Assembly: GCA_958295515.1 (NCBI GenBank)
Contig: CATQGW010000005.1
Location: 124,001-188,000, forward strand
Reading direction: 5' to 3'
Origin: an uncultured Dehalococcoidia bacterium
GTDB taxonomy: Bacteria; Chloroflexota; Dehalococcoidia; Bin125
DNA length: 64,000 bases
In this document: piece after piece, positions 63,501 through 64,000 of the stretch
How the letters are laid out: every line of letters starts with the position of its first letter
How positions within the stretch are numbered: position 1 is the stretch's first letter
Position numbers and translations under genes: made by a program
Notes under the pieces: generated by a model
Seen by the model: the letters and a program-made list of their open reading frames with translations, nothing else
Database searches by the model: none
What the model was told of the DNA's origin: nothing

Positions 63501-64000
63501 CCCCCTGTTCGAGCCAGCCCGCGCCGAAGGCGAGCGCTTCCGCCAGCTCTGGGGCGTCGCCGCGCTCCTGTACGTCGGCGAGGCCGCGAATGCCGTCGGA
63601 GATGATTGCCACGCGGACGCCGCTGCCATCGACGCCGAAGCGCGCTCGGGCGGCGGCCGCGCCCAGCACTTCATCGCCCTCGGAGATCGTGGAGCCGCTG
63701 GCGAAGAGCGCGTAGTGAGGGGCGGCGACCTCGCGCACGCCGTCGGCGGCGCGTAGGGCGGGCAGCTTCGAGGCGGCGATCCAGCCCTGCACGCGACCCA
63801 GATCGGGCAGCGCCAGCTCGATCTCCAGCCCGAGCGCGGTCAGGTGGGAAAGGTCGGCGAGTTGGTCGGTGAGGCGCAGATCGACGTGCAGGCGGGCGTC
63901 GTCGGGCGGCCCGGCCTGCGCGCCGCCGGGCCGGAACACGGTTGGGCAGGCGACGATCGCCGCCAGCAGCAATACCCGCGCCCAGAGGCCAAACCGCGCC
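60571..64000 (-). CDS. Secreted S8/S53-like serine peptidase with beta-helix, IPT/TIG and C-terminal 'PGxNxVxWxG' domain (partial at right edge)
   Basis: The track starts at a TTG (63972), but the frame stays open to 64000 with ARFGLWARVLLLAAIVACPT, so the start is outside the window. Signal peptide, then a peptidase domain. Numbering from the track start, Asp126 is in VRVAIISDGIRG, Glu159 in EGTAMLELVHDLAPGA where subtilisins have His, Asp203/204 in VDVIVDDVGF and Ser453 in FFGTSAAAPHVAAVA. This is a sedolisin-like Ser-Glu-Asp arrangement. It is followed by a parallel beta-helix region (LRDAITRVNAGEADYIAFDN onward), an IPT/TIG domain (PRIGGYPGGELLTIVGARF) and a C-terminal domain, VLLQPGWNTVTWQG, shared with the HExxH peptidase. 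Confidence 0.85.
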   Translation of the reverse strand, partial: ARFGLWARVLLLAAIVACPTVFRPGGAQAGPPDDARLHVDLRLTDQLADLSHLTALGLEIELALPDLGRVQGWIAASKLPALRAADGVREVAAPHYALFASGSTISEGDEVLGAAAARARFGVDGSGVRVAIISDGIRGLADVQERGDAPELAEALAFGAGWLEQGAEGTAMLELVHDLAPGAQLSFGAVATDTDMIAAVRYFAQRVDVIVDDVGFLYPDDQQSDVSRNTAAALAHPDWPLRAYITAAGNWAQTHWSGRFSAGVDGAALGLPNPGPLHTWRQGAPLNRFRLEHGERVVVALHWDEPWGRAEHDFDLYLLDQSGAVVASSERRQAIDALNPQELLVYTNEAADARFGLVVQNWRAAADPLELELFVLHRSRETAASALETATGESSLLAQADAGGGVITVAAIAHDQDGLNRTAQYSSQGPTNNGAAKPDIAAVDGVRISGATEFGERFFGTSAAAPHVAAVAALLLEAQPALLAANGGSAAVERRLLRELLLETAIDIGPEGHDTRSGAGRINAEAALAAARERLITVASAADRGEYTLRDAITRVNAGEADYIAFDNGITPRVITLESPLPPLERDGAVLDGAGWRLDAHNTAAGLVLAGAGITLAGLEIVGAADAGVVVTGDNAQALRLRLAQNGRGLVIAAPDAALEQIVAVGNRGPGIVVEADGSGRLTHSRIGLERDGAPNGNGGPGVQLEAGAGRLIVGAERAPPPDLQNAPPPIAPLALTELEPRAGALHLLRGVLLIDGLPAAPGAALDLWLDRRSAGRIEIGSDARFQAAIAGPGVTIRFSLNGAPLETQLRFQSGASSQLLLRATAAALTSAELTDGNRIAFNAGPALSQAADAAAPALRGNRIWSNGGAWIATADEQTAAPRILELEFAQGVAALRGAAPGAASVDLYAASGDAAAQYLAGAPVQNGSFAFERIDVGTADRFWVLAHDAQGGALGVSAGRAAAPAPQIRSLSPRIGGYPGGELLTIVGARFRIDGAPPRVFIGGAEALVRSADSQTIIVETPAASWQGATDLTVLRSDGRAAQLRDAWRYDDLRRVLLQPGWNTVTWQGLPTRITAALTPIARQALRAYAWDAANQRWLGFAPELPSTLNTLQRLPTGAILWLLIDAEQPVIWPQPLPPVP

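Noticed and set aside
1-64000. rRNA, tRNA and riboswitches
   Set aside because: I looked for conserved rRNA stretches, tRNA TPsiC boxes with CCA ends and a fluoride riboswitch before crcB and found none.

Overview
The window is a very GC-rich bacterial chromosome segment with about 60 supported protein genes, no RNA genes that I can see, and many short palindromic repeats in the gaps. The gene families point to an uncultured Chloroflexota bacterium, most likely of the SAR202/Dehalococcoidia type. These families are LLM-class flavin oxidoreductase, xanthine-dehydrogenase-type molybdoenzyme, mandelate-racemase superfamily, thiolase-like protein, DUF1800/DUF1501/NHL trio, MaoC-like dehydratase, NIPSNAP, DUF4389 and DUF2203. 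That taxonomic call is an inference from gene content. From 1 to about 48 kb the + strand is strongly G-rich, so + genes use NNG codons and - genes use NNC codons. This strand bias, not real coding, explains most of the long 'shadow' ORFs in the track.

Layout. 0-1.1 kb: the start of a secreted-protein gene running off the left edge (with a C14 run in its signal peptide), then an array of palindromic elements with a 172-bp tandem duplication. 1.1-13.6 kb: catabolic and surface genes (thiolase-like, serine hydrolase, a frameshifted enolase-superfamily gene, membrane-anchored metallo-beta-lactamase-fold protein, VWA lipoprotein, ThuA-like, alpha/beta hydrolase, unknown helical protein). 13.8-17.5 kb: DUF1800-DUF1501-NHL. 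17.5-19.5 kb: a tight four-gene run of degenerate nucleotidyltransferase, HEPN, small winged-helix protein and a MutY-like glycosylase lacking the catalytic Glu. 19.5-28.7 kb: HARE-HTH-like DNA-binding protein, NIPSNAP, thioesterase (frameshifted 3' end), class III aminotransferase, GNAT, MOSC, halogenase-like flavoprotein, LLM oxidoreductase and a hydrolase without its nucleophile. 28.7-35.5 kb: two very large FtsX-type permeases in tandem. 35.6-46.4 kb: DUF4389, DinB, a DUF309-dUTPase fusion, Fluc, LysM lipoprotein, ClC-CBS transporter, DUF2203, methyltransferase, metal ABC ATPase with His-rich tail, a cytosolic-looking helical-backbone metal receptor and membrane proteins. 46.8-50 kb: MetF, A-type Fe-S carrier, cysteine desulfurase, Uma2 nuclease. 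50-52.9 kb: an island of unfamiliar genes of different composition, including a coupled three-gene unit with an HNH-like protein and a DUF4357 protein. 52.9-54.2 kb: nuoB-nuoI alone. 54.8-64 kb: molybdoenzyme large subunit, secreted HExxH peptidase, MoaD-like and MaoC-like proteins, and a secreted S8/S53-like peptidase that runs off the right edge.

Three repeat types recur. Type A is a short hairpin starting CGTCATTGCCGCG. Type B is a hairpin, ATACCCG...CGGGTAT, ending ATGACGGA. Type C is a near-constant 86-bp double hairpin with 27-bp inverted ends. A and B usually occur as an ordered pair, so the composite is also bounded by CGTCAT...ATGACG. No transposase that could mobilise them is in the window.

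The most promising unexplained systems are the degenerate MNT-HEPN-wHTH-glycosylase operon, the paralogue-pair plus HNH cassette in the 50-52.9 kb island, an extracellular 'PGxNxVxWxG' domain shared by two secreted peptidases, and the 86-bp type C elements.
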